Of a DNA stretch of 35,553 nucleotides, positions 8,261-15,893 are shown one piece after another. Position 1 is the stretch's first letter. Every line of letters starts with the position of its first letter. The stretch is from Arcicella rosea (GTDB lineage: Bacteria > Bacteroidota > Bacteroidia > Cytophagales > Spirosomataceae). Location: contig NZ_JACHKT010000046.1 in assembly GCF_014204325.1 (NCBI RefSeq), positions 1 through 35,553 of the forward strand, in the 5' to 3' direction. The translations under genes and the position numbers were made by a program. The notes under the pieces are model-generated. The model was not told the DNA's origin. It worked only from the letters and a program-made list of their open reading frames with translations, and made no database searches.

Positions 8261-9230
8261 TAAAATGTTTCTGATTTAATGATAAATTTATTTTGTTCCA
8301 CTCAATCGTTTTGGTTTGTGGAAACTGCCTAATGGCACAATTTTGAATTTTACAATGTTGACAACATTCTGGTAAGCAAGGGTCTGCATGAATAAAAAAT
8401 TCAACGTTTGAATCAAATTCTTTTCCTAAAATCTCTTCAAATTCATGCACAGTATCATGTACTCTATCCAAAACCCAATAATTAGGAAGCGTTAAATGGC
8501 AGTCTATGTGTAAATCTGCTCCATACTGTTGAATTCTTAGGTTATGAACATCAATCCATTCGGCTTTTTGGTTATTTTTTAGAATTTCAACAATGCTGTG
8601 GAGTGTGCTATCATTCGTTTCGTCCATCAAACCACCAATAGATTTCCTCATGATTTTAATGCCACTGATTCCCATAAAAATGGCAAAAATAATAGAAGCA
8701 ACACCATCAATCCACAAAGCCTCTGTGAGAATTATCAAAGCAATGGCAACGATTAAAATGATACCACTAATCGCATCTAACTTTAAGTGTTTTCCATCTG
8801 CAATAAGTGTCGGAGAATTTTGAGCTGTTCCTTCTTTTTCAATCACAAAACCTAAATAAAAATTGATAATAGCACCAGCAGAAATAATGACAATACCAAT
8901 ATTAAGGTCATTCAATGGTACAGGATTTACAAAACCTTGTACGGAGTGAAAAATGATAAAAATACTTGCTAAAGTAATCAGTACGCCTTCTAATCCCGCT
9001 GAAAAAAACTCAATTTTTCCATGACCATAAGGATGATTCAAGTCTTTGGGTTGCGATGCTATAAAAACTGCATAAAAAGCAAAACCACTGGCTACAACAT
9101 TAATGATTGATTCTAAGGCATCCGTCAGAATAGCACTAGAATAGGTTAAGTAGTAAGCTATGAATTTTACAACCATCAATATTGTACTTACTACAAATGA
9201 TGTAAGGATTAATCTATATTTAGTGGACAT
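8244..9230 (-). CDS. Cation diffusion facilitator (CDF) family transporter
   Basis: The 328-residue protein has six predicted membrane helices and a C-terminal cytoplasmic domain. CDF metal-site sequences are visible: LTDALES in helix 2, the HPYGHGK loop, and DGKHLKLDAIS in helix 5. CDF proteins export divalent cations such as Zn2+, Fe2+ or Mn2+ by proton antiport. The C-terminus carries a five-cysteine cluster (DPCLPECCQHCKIQNC), possibly metal-binding. An upstream in-frame ATG at 9266 would add 12 residues, but a -7 box lies inside that extension at 9249-9256. Transcription would therefore begin after that ATG, and the start at 9230 (MSTKYRLI) is favoured. Confidence 0.88.
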   Translation of the reverse strand: MSTKYRLILTSFVVSTILMVVKFIAYYLTYSSAILTDALESIINVVASGFAFYAVFIASQPKDLNHPYGHGKIEFFSAGLEGVLITLASIFIIFHSVQGFVNPVPLNDLNIGIVIISAGAIINFYLGFVIEKEGTAQNSPTLIADGKHLKLDAISGIILIVAIALIILTEALWIDGVASIIFAIFMGISGIKIMRKSIGGLMDETNDSTLHSIVEILKNNQKAEWIDVHNLRIQQYGADLHIDCHLTLPNYWVLDRVHDTVHEFEEILGKEFDSNVEFFIHADPCLPECCQHCKIQNCAIRQFPQTKTIEWNKINLSLNQKHFIEDIS

Positions 9231-9248
9231 TATTCGAATATTTAGGCA

Positions 9249-9256
9249 CAAAGGTA
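9249..9256 (-). promoter_or_regulatory. -7 box for the CDF transporter gene
   Basis: The minus strand reads TACCTTTG, an exact match to the Bacteroidota TAnnTTTG consensus, 18 bp upstream of the ATG at 9230. It forms a divergent pair with the plus-strand box at 9292-9299. It decides the start codon of the transporter. Confidence 0.6.
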
Positions 9257-9291
9257 CGAAATTCATATTTTAATTTTAGAACATACTATTA

Positions 9292-9299
9292 TACCTTTG
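9292..9299 (+). promoter_or_regulatory. -7 box for the NUDIX/LysE operon
   Basis: TACCTTTG matches TAnnTTTG and ends four bases before the ATG at 9304, which implies a nearly leaderless transcript. No clear -33 TTG was seen at the expected spacing. It is the divergent partner of the box at 9249-9256. Confidence 0.5.
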
Positions 9300-9303
9300 C
9301 AAA

Positions 9304-9852
9304 ATGACAAATTTTGAAAATCCTTGGAAGACAGTTTCGTCTCGTGAAGTATATGATAATCCGTGGGTAAATATTCGCCACGAAGAGGTAATAAAACCTA
9401 ACGGTGAAGCTGGTATTTATGGTGTGGCTCACTTCAAAACAAGAGCTGCTGCAATTTTACCCCTCGATGAAAACAATGACACTTGGCTAGTTGGTCAGTA
9501 CAGATACACTTTAAACGAATACTCTTGGGAAATTCCTATGGGTGGAGGTGCTTTTGAGGAAGAAATTCAAGCATCGGCTCGCCGTGAATTGAAAGAAGAA
9601 ACTGGAATTGAAGCTAAAAAATGGACTGATTTAGGAAGACTTCATACTTCAAATTCTGTAACCGATGAAGTTGGCTTTATGTTTTTGGCAGAAGATTTAA
9701 CTTTTGGAGCATCTGAACCAGATGATACAGAAATCTTAATTTTGAAAAAAGTAAGTTTGGTTGAAGCAGTTAGAATGGTCATGGATTCTGAAATCACAGA
9801 CTCATTAAGTATTGCAACAATTCTGAAAGTGGCACGTTTGAAAGGAGTCTAA
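9304..9852 (+). CDS. NUDIX hydrolase, ADP-ribose pyrophosphatase-like
   Basis: The 182-residue cytoplasmic enzyme has a complete Nudix box at residues 80-102: G80, five residues, E86, seven residues, R94-E95-L, then E98-E99 and G101. The surrounding layout (VNIRHEEVIKPNG, WLVGQYRYTLNEYSWEIPMGG by position 61-81) resembles ADP-ribose or GDP-mannose pyrophosphatases, which hydrolyse nucleoside diphosphate sugars to sugar phosphate and NMP. The exact substrate is uncertain. The stop lies three bases before the next start, so it is co-transcribed with the LysE-type gene. Confidence 0.92.
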   Translation: MTNFENPWKTVSSREVYDNPWVNIRHEEVIKPNGEAGIYGVAHFKTRAAAILPLDENNDTWLVGQYRYTLNEYSWEIPMGGGAFEEEIQASARRELKEETGIEAKKWTDLGRLHTSNSVTDEVGFMFLAEDLTFGASEPDDTEILILKKVSLVEAVRMVMDSEITDSLSIATILKVARLKGV

Positions 9853-9855
9853 ATT

Positions 9856-10467
9856 ATGATAAATGCAGTTGTTTGGGGTTTCCTTTATGGATTCTTGTTG
9901 TGCTTTACTTTTGGTCCGGCTTTTTTCAGATTAATACAAACAAGTATTGACAATGGCTTTAAAAGAGGTCTTTTGATTGCTGGAGGTGTAACCGTAGCAG
10001 ATGCCATTTTGATGTTTTGTGCTGTATTTGGAACGAGTTTTTTACCAAAATTTCAATATTTTAATCTCGGTATTGCCTTAGTTGGTTCATCGATTTTATT
10101 TATCTTAGGTTTCAATAGCTTGTTTAAACAACAAACGCAATTGGTATATCCTAAGTCTAAATTTGGCTCATTCTTATATTACTTTACTTCAGGCATCCTT
10201 TTAAATTTACTAAATCCTTCCAATTATATTGCTGTTTTTGCCACTTCCACTTACCTAAGTAATGTAGAAGGATTTTCGATCAATGAAACCATCGTTTTTT
10301 TTATAGCTAGTTTATTTGCAACGATGTTGGCAGAATCACTTATTGCTTTCTATGCACAAAAAATGAAGAGTGTTTTAACTGCTAAAATCCTAAAAAGAAT
10401 CAATCAAGTAGCAGGTATTATTTTTATTATTTCTGGAATGCTGATACTTTGGAAGCAGTTTTGGTAG
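9856..10467 (+). CDS. LysE/RhtB-family exporter
   Basis: The 203-residue protein is almost entirely hydrophobic with about six membrane helices. The N-terminus is typical of the LysE/RhtB superfamily: FLYGFLLCFTFGPAFFRLI (about residues 9-27), then the conserved basic loop FKRGLLIAGGVTVADAIL. Family members export amino acids or related small molecules; the cargo is not predictable. It starts three bases after the NUDIX stop and ends before the large inverted repeat at 10492-10541. Confidence 0.85.
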   Translation: MINAVVWGFLYGFLLCFTFGPAFFRLIQTSIDNGFKRGLLIAGGVTVADAILMFCAVFGTSFLPKFQYFNLGIALVGSSILFILGFNSLFKQQTQLVYPKSKFGSFLYYFTSGILLNLLNPSNYIAVFATSTYLSNVEGFSINETIVFFIASLFATMLAESLIAFYAQKMKSVLTAKILKRINQVAGIIFIISGMLILWKQFW

Positions 10468-10491
10468 AAGAAGTATTGTCTAATGATATTT

Positions 10492-10541
10492 TTACTTGCT
10501 GATTTTCGCAGATATATTTTTTGACGAAAATCAGCAAGTAA
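10492..10541. terminator. Large inverted repeat between convergent genes, probable terminator
   Basis: Bases 10492-10508 and 10525-10541 are reverse complements (17 bp) around a 16-base AT-rich loop. It sits between the LysE-type gene and the GH3 gene. There is no T tract immediately after either arm, unlike the other hairpins in this window, so it may act as an RNA-stabilising 3' structure instead of a classical terminator. Confidence 0.5.
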
Positions 10542-10557
10542 GTGACTAAGTCCGAAG

Positions 10558-12096
10558 CTACTCAATATAATTTTCCCACTCAGCAATTAATTCTTTCTTT
10601 TTTAATACTCTTGGGAATTTATGTTGTCCGCCAGTTTTACCTTTTGATTCCATAAAGTCATAAAATGTTTTTACTGGTAAAACCGTAATTTCTAGTCCTT
10701 TTAAAGCATGTTTTCTTTCTACAGGATAATCATCATTGATTTTACAAAGTGTTTCATCAATGAACTTCAATAAATCCTGAGCATCAACTTTATCGTCTGT
10801 ACCAACGTACCAATGATGACCAAAAGTTTCTTCTAATCTTTTACCAACAACAGTAAATTCTCTGACATCAATATTGAAATTTTTACAAGCCAATTCAATG
10901 GCTTTATTCATATTATCGACAGAAAGATGTTCTCCGCAAAGACTTAAAAAATGCTTTGTTCTTCCAGTAATGATAATTTCGGCATTCTTTTTATTGGTAA
11001 ACTTAATGGTATCGCCAATCAAATAACGCCAAGCACCCGAAACGGTGGAAATCAACAAAGCATATTCTTTGCCTTCTTCTACTTCATCAATCATCAAGGT
11101 CTCTGGATATTGAACCATGCTTCCATCTTCATCGAAATTGCGGTCATTAAATGGAATAAATTCAAAGAAAATCCCATTATTCAACACCAATTGCATGTCG
11201 CTATTTGGATGTGTTTGATATGCCAAAAATCCCTCGGAAGCTAAATAAGTTTCGATATAAGTAATCGGGCGACCCAATAATTTTTCAAATCCTTTTTTAT
11301 AAGGTTCAAAGCTTACGCCACCGTGACAGTAAATTTCTAAATTTGGCCAGATTTCATGGATGTTTTTCAAATTATACTCTTTGATGATTTTTTCCATCAA
11401 AATCTGAATCCATGCTGGTACTCCTACAATAAAACCAATGTCCCAATCTTTGGCTTTCTTTGTGATTTTATCTAGCTTTTCACTCCAATCAGCTGTTTCT
11501 GCTATCGTTTTGCCTGGTTTATAAAAACGCTCAAACCAAAATGGGATTTTCCCAGCAGTAATTCCACTTAAATCTCCTTCAAAATAATCGCCCTTGTCTT
11601 GCAGTTTTGTGCTTCCTCCTAACATTAAATAGCCTTTTTCGTACAATTGAGAAGGCAAATTTTTGTACGCTGCTAACGCTAAAATCTGACGAATAGAAGT
11701 TCTATGAATGGCTTTTACCATATCCTTCGTTACAGGAATATGTTTTGAAGAAGCTTCGGAAGTACCAGAACTTAAAGCAAAATACTTCACATTTCCCACC
11801 CAAGAAACGTTCTTTTCTCCTGCTAAAGTTTTATGCCACCATTCCACAAACATTTTATTGTAATCGTAAACAGGGACAAGCTTTTTATATTTTGTATAGA
11901 ATTCTTTGTCGTCAGAAAACAAAGCAGCATTCATGATTTCCTCAAAATGATACTTTTCTCCGAACTGAGTAAAACGTCCTTTGTTCAATAATTTCACAAG
12001 CGTTTTACGCTGAAGTTTTGCTAAATTAGATTTTGGGCGTTTCATTAAACTCGTTAACCCAATACCTCTTTTTAAAATATTACCGACTATTGCCAT
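10558..12096 (-). CDS. GH3 auxin-responsive-promoter family acyl-adenylating enzyme
   Basis: The 512-residue protein belongs to the ANL-type adenylating superfamily as the GH3 branch. The phosphate-binding motif is YFALSSGTSEASSKHIPVT (residues 105-123). Further GH3-like blocks are ETYLASEGF, SGAWRYLIGDTIKF and ITGRTKHFLSLCGEHLS. Plant GH3 enzymes conjugate amino acids to auxin or jasmonate through an acyl-adenylate. Bacterial homologues, frequent in Bacteroidota, have no settled substrate. The protein has full family length and no signal peptide. The start ATG at 12096 is clean. SurE is encoded 39 bp upstream on the same strand. Confidence 0.9.
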   Translation of the reverse strand: MAIVGNILKRGIGLTSLMKRPKSNLAKLQRKTLVKLLNKGRFTQFGEKYHFEEIMNAALFSDDKEFYTKYKKLVPVYDYNKMFVEWWHKTLAGEKNVSWVGNVKYFALSSGTSEASSKHIPVTKDMVKAIHRTSIRQILALAAYKNLPSQLYEKGYLMLGGSTKLQDKGDYFEGDLSGITAGKIPFWFERFYKPGKTIAETADWSEKLDKITKKAKDWDIGFIVGVPAWIQILMEKIIKEYNLKNIHEIWPNLEIYCHGGVSFEPYKKGFEKLLGRPITYIETYLASEGFLAYQTHPNSDMQLVLNNGIFFEFIPFNDRNFDEDGSMVQYPETLMIDEVEEGKEYALLISTVSGAWRYLIGDTIKFTNKKNAEIIITGRTKHFLSLCGEHLSVDNMNKAIELACKNFNIDVREFTVVGKRLEETFGHHWYVGTDDKVDAQDLLKFIDETLCKINDDYPVERKHALKGLEITVLPVKTFYDFMESKGKTGGQHKFPRVLKKKELIAEWENYIE

Positions 12097-12135
12097 TGTT
12101 CAGGAATTAATTTACAAATTAAAAATTATTGTTGA

Positions 12136-12903
12136 TTAAAACCATTCTTTAATGGTATCAAGTGCTTTATAGTCTGTCAAATCAAATTTTGCAGGAACAA
12201 TCGACACATAGTTTTCTGCCAAAGCATCTTCATCATTTCCACCTGCTGTATCATCATTTTGAAGGAATCCATCCATCCAATAATATTTTTTGCCATATGG
12301 GTCTTGTCTTTCTTGGAAAGTCTCACGATATAAAGCATCCGTTTGGCGACAAACTTTAATACCTTTTATCGCCTCTTCTGATTTCTTCGGAAAATTCACA
12401 TTCAAAGCAATGCCTTTCGGTAAACCATTTTGAAGTACTTTCTGTGCAATCTGAACGATATATTGTTCTGTATGCGAGAAATCTGCATCTGCACCAAAAT
12501 CACATAATGAAAAACCAATGGCTGGAATCCCTTCAATTGCCGCTTCAATTGCAGCCGACATCGTTCCACTATAAATTACTGAAATAGAAGAGTTTGAACC
12601 ATGATTGATACCAGAAACAACTAAATCTATTTTCCTTCCTTTCAACAAAAAATGTTTCCCAAATTTGATACAATCAGCCGGAGTTCCGCTGCATTGATAA
12701 GCTTCTACATTTGGTAAAAAATCTTTCACTTGGTTTACTCTGAGGGGTCTGTCTAAGGTAATGGCGTGTCCCATGCCAGATTGGTGGCTATCGGGTGCTA
12801 CAACGAAAACCTCCCCGATTTTCGACATAATTTCTGCTAATGTTTTTATCCCTTTCGCCGCTATTGAATCATCATTAGCAATCAATATGAGTGGTTTTTG
12901 CAT
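12136..12903 (-). CDS. surE: 5'/3'-nucleotidase SurE
   Basis: SurE is a metal-dependent phosphatase that removes phosphate from nucleoside monophosphates and short polyphosphates. The 255-residue length fits. The N-terminal metal site ILIANDDS (N10, D11, D12), the PDSHQSGMGHAITL segment (about 37-50), CSGTPADCIKFG and SGINHGSN are all typical SurE blocks. The ATG at 12903 begins directly with the first strand. A candidate -7 box (TAAATTTG on the minus strand) lies upstream but lacks a clear -33 partner. It may be co-transcribed with the GH3 gene. Confidence 0.95.
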   Translation of the reverse strand: MQKPLILIANDDSIAAKGIKTLAEIMSKIGEVFVVAPDSHQSGMGHAITLDRPLRVNQVKDFLPNVEAYQCSGTPADCIKFGKHFLLKGRKIDLVVSGINHGSNSSISVIYSGTMSAAIEAAIEGIPAIGFSLCDFGADADFSHTEQYIVQIAQKVLQNGLPKGIALNVNFPKKSEEAIKGIKVCRQTDALYRETFQERQDPYGKKYYWMDGFLQNDDTAGGNDEDALAENYVSIVPAKFDLTDYKALDTIKEWF

Positions 12904-13020
12904 TGTTTGTAAACAGTATTTTAAAATTCTATGTTTGCTGTATCAAATTTATATTTTGACATTTTATAATTCCAATTATTATCATTAAATATCTAATAAT
13001 AATACTAAAATATCTTTACT

Positions 13021-13052
13021 TTTGAATCTCAAATCAAATATAGGTAGTTTTG
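13021..13052 (+). promoter_or_regulatory. Bacteroidota-type promoter for the acyltransferase-GNAT-umuDC run
   Basis: TTTG at 13021-13024 and TAGTTTTG at 13045-13052 are separated by 20 bp, a good match to the TTTG / TAnnTTTG arrangement. The -7 box lies about 30 bp before the ATG at 13082. No palindromic SOS-type operator was recognised around it. Confidence 0.6.
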
Positions 13053-13081
13053 TTGTGGTGACGAAATTACGATAATCATTC

Positions 13082-13657
13082 ATGTTAAAATTCATAGGTA
13101 AACTCATCCTTCAATTTTCAGGCTGGAAAGTTATTGATAATACCCCCAATGGCGTAAAATCTTATCCTCGTGCAGTCATCATCGCAGCACCGCATACTTC
13201 CAATTGGGATTACTTTTTTTGCATGGCAGCTATCTATTCTGTAGAACTGCCGATTCGATACTTAGCCAAAGATTCACTCTTTAAATTTCCACTAGGAATA
13301 CTCATGCGAGCATTGGGTGGTATTCCTGTCAATAGAAAACAAAAAAATAATTTGGTGGACGAAATGGCTAAATTAATAAGCGATTCAAACAAAAACATAC
13401 ATTTGATTGTTCCTGCGGAAGGAACACGCTCTTACACAAGCGAATGGAAATCAGGATTTTACCATATTGCAGTAAAAGCACAAGTACCCATTGTTTTAGG
13501 TTTTTTAGATTTCAAGAAAAAAGAAGCTGGCTTTTTAGAGGTATTTTATCCAACAGGAAATTATGCAACAGATTTGGTTGAAATTCAACGATATTACTTG
13601 AATATTACACCAAAATATCCTTCGCTATTTTCATTAAAAGACCAAAAAATAGATTAA
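13082..13657 (+). CDS. 1-acyl-sn-glycerol-3-phosphate acyltransferase-like protein (PlsC family)
   Basis: The 191-residue protein carries the HX4D catalytic motif as PHTSNWD (H38, D43) and the glycerol-phosphate binding motif PAEGTRS (E113-R116), with IPVNR (81-85) between them. These are blocks I to III of the PlsC superfamily, which transfers acyl chains to lysophospholipids at the membrane. The protein is short for a housekeeping PlsC and lacks strong membrane helices apart from a weak N-terminal one, so it may act on another acceptor. It is first in a run of four closely spaced plus-strand genes; the next gene begins two bases after its stop. Confidence 0.88.
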   Translation: MLKFIGKLILQFSGWKVIDNTPNGVKSYPRAVIIAAPHTSNWDYFFCMAAIYSVELPIRYLAKDSLFKFPLGILMRALGGIPVNRKQKNNLVDEMAKLISDSNKNIHLIVPAEGTRSYTSEWKSGFYHIAVKAQVPIVLGFLDFKKKEAGFLEVFYPTGNYATDLVEIQRYYLNITPKYPSLFSLKDQKID

Positions 13658-13658
13658 A

Positions 13659-14147
13659 ATGAGTAATTATAACATTAAAAAAGCTCAGTTAAAAGATTTG
13701 CCCATCATTCAGCAAATTGCGCATGAAACTTGGAGACCTACTTACGGAAGTATTTTAACAGAAGAACAAACTTTATTTATGTTAGAAATGATGTACAGTA
13801 CTGCATCATTAAGTAAGCAATTTGAAAGTAATCATTTTTATATTTTCATGGATAACGAAAAACCTGTAGGATTTTCGGGCATTGAAAAAATAGGAAAAAT
13901 GATAAAATTACACAAGATTTACTTCTTGCCTGAAACGCAAGGAAAAGGTTTTGGAAAAATCATGATTGCAGAAATTGTAAAAATTGCTAAAATCGAAAAC
14001 TGTGAATTCATAGAATTGAACGTAAACAGAAACAACAAAGCAAAAAATTTCTATGAAAAATTGGGTTTTGAAGTATTTAAAGAGGTAGATGTTAATATTG
14101 GAAATGATTTCTGGATGAACGATTATGTAATGCGTAAACCCGTTTAA
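13659..14147 (+). CDS. GNAT family N-acetyltransferase
   Basis: The 162-residue protein has a GNAT fold. A substrate-side N-terminal half is followed by motif A (about residues 85-105), including LPETQGKGFGKIM with the QxxGxG acetyl-CoA pyrophosphate loop. Motif B follows as ELNVNRNNKAKNFYEKLGFE. The substrate could be an amine on a protein, antibiotic or metabolite and cannot be predicted. It sits between the acyltransferase and umuD with gaps of 1 and 7 bp, indicating one operon. Confidence 0.88.
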   Translation: MSNYNIKKAQLKDLPIIQQIAHETWRPTYGSILTEEQTLFMLEMMYSTASLSKQFESNHFYIFMDNEKPVGFSGIEKIGKMIKLHKIYFLPETQGKGFGKIMIAEIVKIAKIENCEFIELNVNRNNKAKNFYEKLGFEVFKEVDVNIGNDFWMNDYVMRKPV

Positions 14148-14154
14148 TAAATAA

Positions 14155-14604
14155 ATGAATCTAAAAGCCATTAATACTAAGGGTAAATTAAGAATTTATT
14201 CCGTTTCGAATGAAACGTCTTTAGCCTTACCGCTCGTAGAAGGAGGAATTAGTGCTGGTTTTCCTTCGCCCGCAGCAGATTTTTTAGATTCCGCTATCGA
14301 CCTTAACAAGTACTTAATCAAACATCCATCTACTACTTTTATCGCTATTACAGATGGCGTTTCTATGACAGACGCTGGCATTGCTGATAAAGATTTACTG
14401 ATTGTAGATAAATCACTTGAGCCTACGGATGGTAAAATTGCTGTTTGTATTTTGAATGGCGAATTCGTTTTAAAACGTTTGAAAGTAGATAAAGATGGTA
14501 TTTGGCTCATGCCAGCCAACGAAAATTATAAGCCTACTAAAATTACAGAATATCACGATTTTGAAATTTGGGGAATTGTTACTTTTTCCATTCAAAAACA
14601 TTAA
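14155..14604 (+). CDS. umuD: UmuD-like SOS response self-cleaving protein
   Basis: The 149-residue protein is a LexA/UmuD-type S24 peptidase-fold protein. It has a probable self-cleavage site at Ala34-Gly35 (GGISAGFPSP), the catalytic serine S70 in TDGVSMTDAGI and the general-base lysine K107 in FVLKRLK. In known systems RecA filament triggers cleavage, and the shortened UmuD' dimer activates the partner polymerase UmuC as Pol V. There is no DNA-binding domain, which separates it from LexA. The umuC start lies three bases after its stop. Damage control would have to come from the upstream promoter or an internal site; no SOS box was recognised. Confidence 0.93.
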   Translation: MNLKAINTKGKLRIYSVSNETSLALPLVEGGISAGFPSPAADFLDSAIDLNKYLIKHPSTTFIAITDGVSMTDAGIADKDLLIVDKSLEPTDGKIAVCILNGEFVLKRLKVDKDGIWLMPANENYKPTKITEYHDFEIWGIVTFSIQKH

Positions 14605-14607
14605 AAT

Positions 14608-15879
14608 ATGTTTGCTTTAGTTGATTGTAATAATTTTTACGCATCCTGCGAAAGGGTTTTTCAGCCAAAACTGAGAAATCAGCCCATTGCTGTGCTTTCA
14701 AACAATGACGGATGTGTAATTTCGAGAAGTAACGAGGCAAAAAAAGCAGGAGTACCAATGGGTGCGCCAGCATATAAATTTCAAGATTTTTTCGAGAAGA
14801 ATAAAATTCATGTCGTTTCCTCAAATTATGCACTGTATGGCGATATGAGTAATCGAGTAATGAATCTGCTGTCGGAATTCACTCCAGAAATAGAAATTTA
14901 TAGTATCGACGAGGCTTTTTTAAAGTTTGAAGGTTTTGAAAAGCACTTCGATTTACAGGAATACGGGAACCAAATTCGTTATAAAGTAACCAAAGGCACA
15001 GGAATTCCAATCAGTGTTGGTATTGCTCCTACCAAAGCACTTTCAAAAGTTGCAAACAAAATCGCTAAAAAATTCCCTGAAAAAACGGGTAATGTTTATA
15101 TCATAGATAACGACGAAAAACGGATAAAAGCTTTAAACTGGCTTCCGATAGAAGACGTTTGGGGAATTGGTTATGGTCACACAAAACGATTGAAAGCTCA
15201 AGGAATTACCACTGCATTAGATTTTATAAATTATGAAGAAAAGTGGGTTCAAAAAAATATGGGTATCGTTGGTCTCCGTCTGTACAAAGAACTTCAAGGA
15301 ATTAGTTGTTTGGATTTAGAAGAAGTAACTGATAAGAAAAATATCGCTACCACTAGAAGTTTTGAAACCAATTATAAAGACTACGAACTTATCAAAGAAA
15401 GGATTGTCACTTTTACAGTAAGTTGTGCTGAAAAATTACGCAAACAAAAAGCTTGCTGTAATGCGATTGTAGTTTTTCTAAAAACAAATAGACATAGAAA
15501 AGAATTAGACCAATATTATTCTAACTATGTCTTGCAATTGCCTTTCCCTACAAATTCAAATATTGAATTAGCAAAGTTTGCTACAGAAGCTTTAAATAAA
15601 ATATTCAAAGAGGGATTTGAGTATAAAAAAGCAGGAGTAATTGTAACAGATTTTAGTCCAGAAGGCACTCAGCAATTAAATCTTTTCCAAAACAGTAATC
15701 CCAAACACAAAAAATTGATGGAAACGGTCGATAGCATCAACAGAAAAATGGGGACAATAAAAATAAAATTAGCTACACAAGATTTGAAACGTACTTGGAA
15801 AATGAAACAAGAGAAATTATCCCCAAAATACTCCACCAAAATTGCCGATGCTATAAAAGTAAAGGCTTGGGATGTTTAA
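14608..15879 (+). CDS. umuC: Y-family DNA polymerase UmuC (Pol V catalytic subunit)
   Basis: The 423-residue Y-family polymerase performs translesion synthesis. The catalytic acidic residues are visible as ALVDCNNFYASCERVF (D6) and YSIDEAFL (D101, E102). The little-finger region and a C-terminal DUF4113-like segment (KMGTIKIKLATQDLKRTWKMK, key residues around 387-407) follow. The C-terminus has the basic SPKYST motif (410-415) seen in UmuC proteins. It pairs with the UmuD-like gene three bases upstream. Length and motif order are normal. Confidence 0.95.
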   Translation: MFALVDCNNFYASCERVFQPKLRNQPIAVLSNNDGCVISRSNEAKKAGVPMGAPAYKFQDFFEKNKIHVVSSNYALYGDMSNRVMNLLSEFTPEIEIYSIDEAFLKFEGFEKHFDLQEYGNQIRYKVTKGTGIPISVGIAPTKALSKVANKIAKKFPEKTGNVYIIDNDEKRIKALNWLPIEDVWGIGYGHTKRLKAQGITTALDFINYEEKWVQKNMGIVGLRLYKELQGISCLDLEEVTDKKNIATTRSFETNYKDYELIKERIVTFTVSCAEKLRKQKACCNAIVVFLKTNRHRKELDQYYSNYVLQLPFPTNSNIELAKFATEALNKIFKEGFEYKKAGVIVTDFSPEGTQQLNLFQNSNPKHKKLMETVDSINRKMGTIKIKLATQDLKRTWKMKQEKLSPKYSTKIADAIKVKAWDV

Positions 15880-15893
15880 TTTCTTTTGCTTAA

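Noticed and set aside
10404-10586. 60-codon minus frame between the LysE-type and GH3 genes
   Set aside because: It is antisense to the exporter's 3' end and contains the 17-bp dyad; no coding character.
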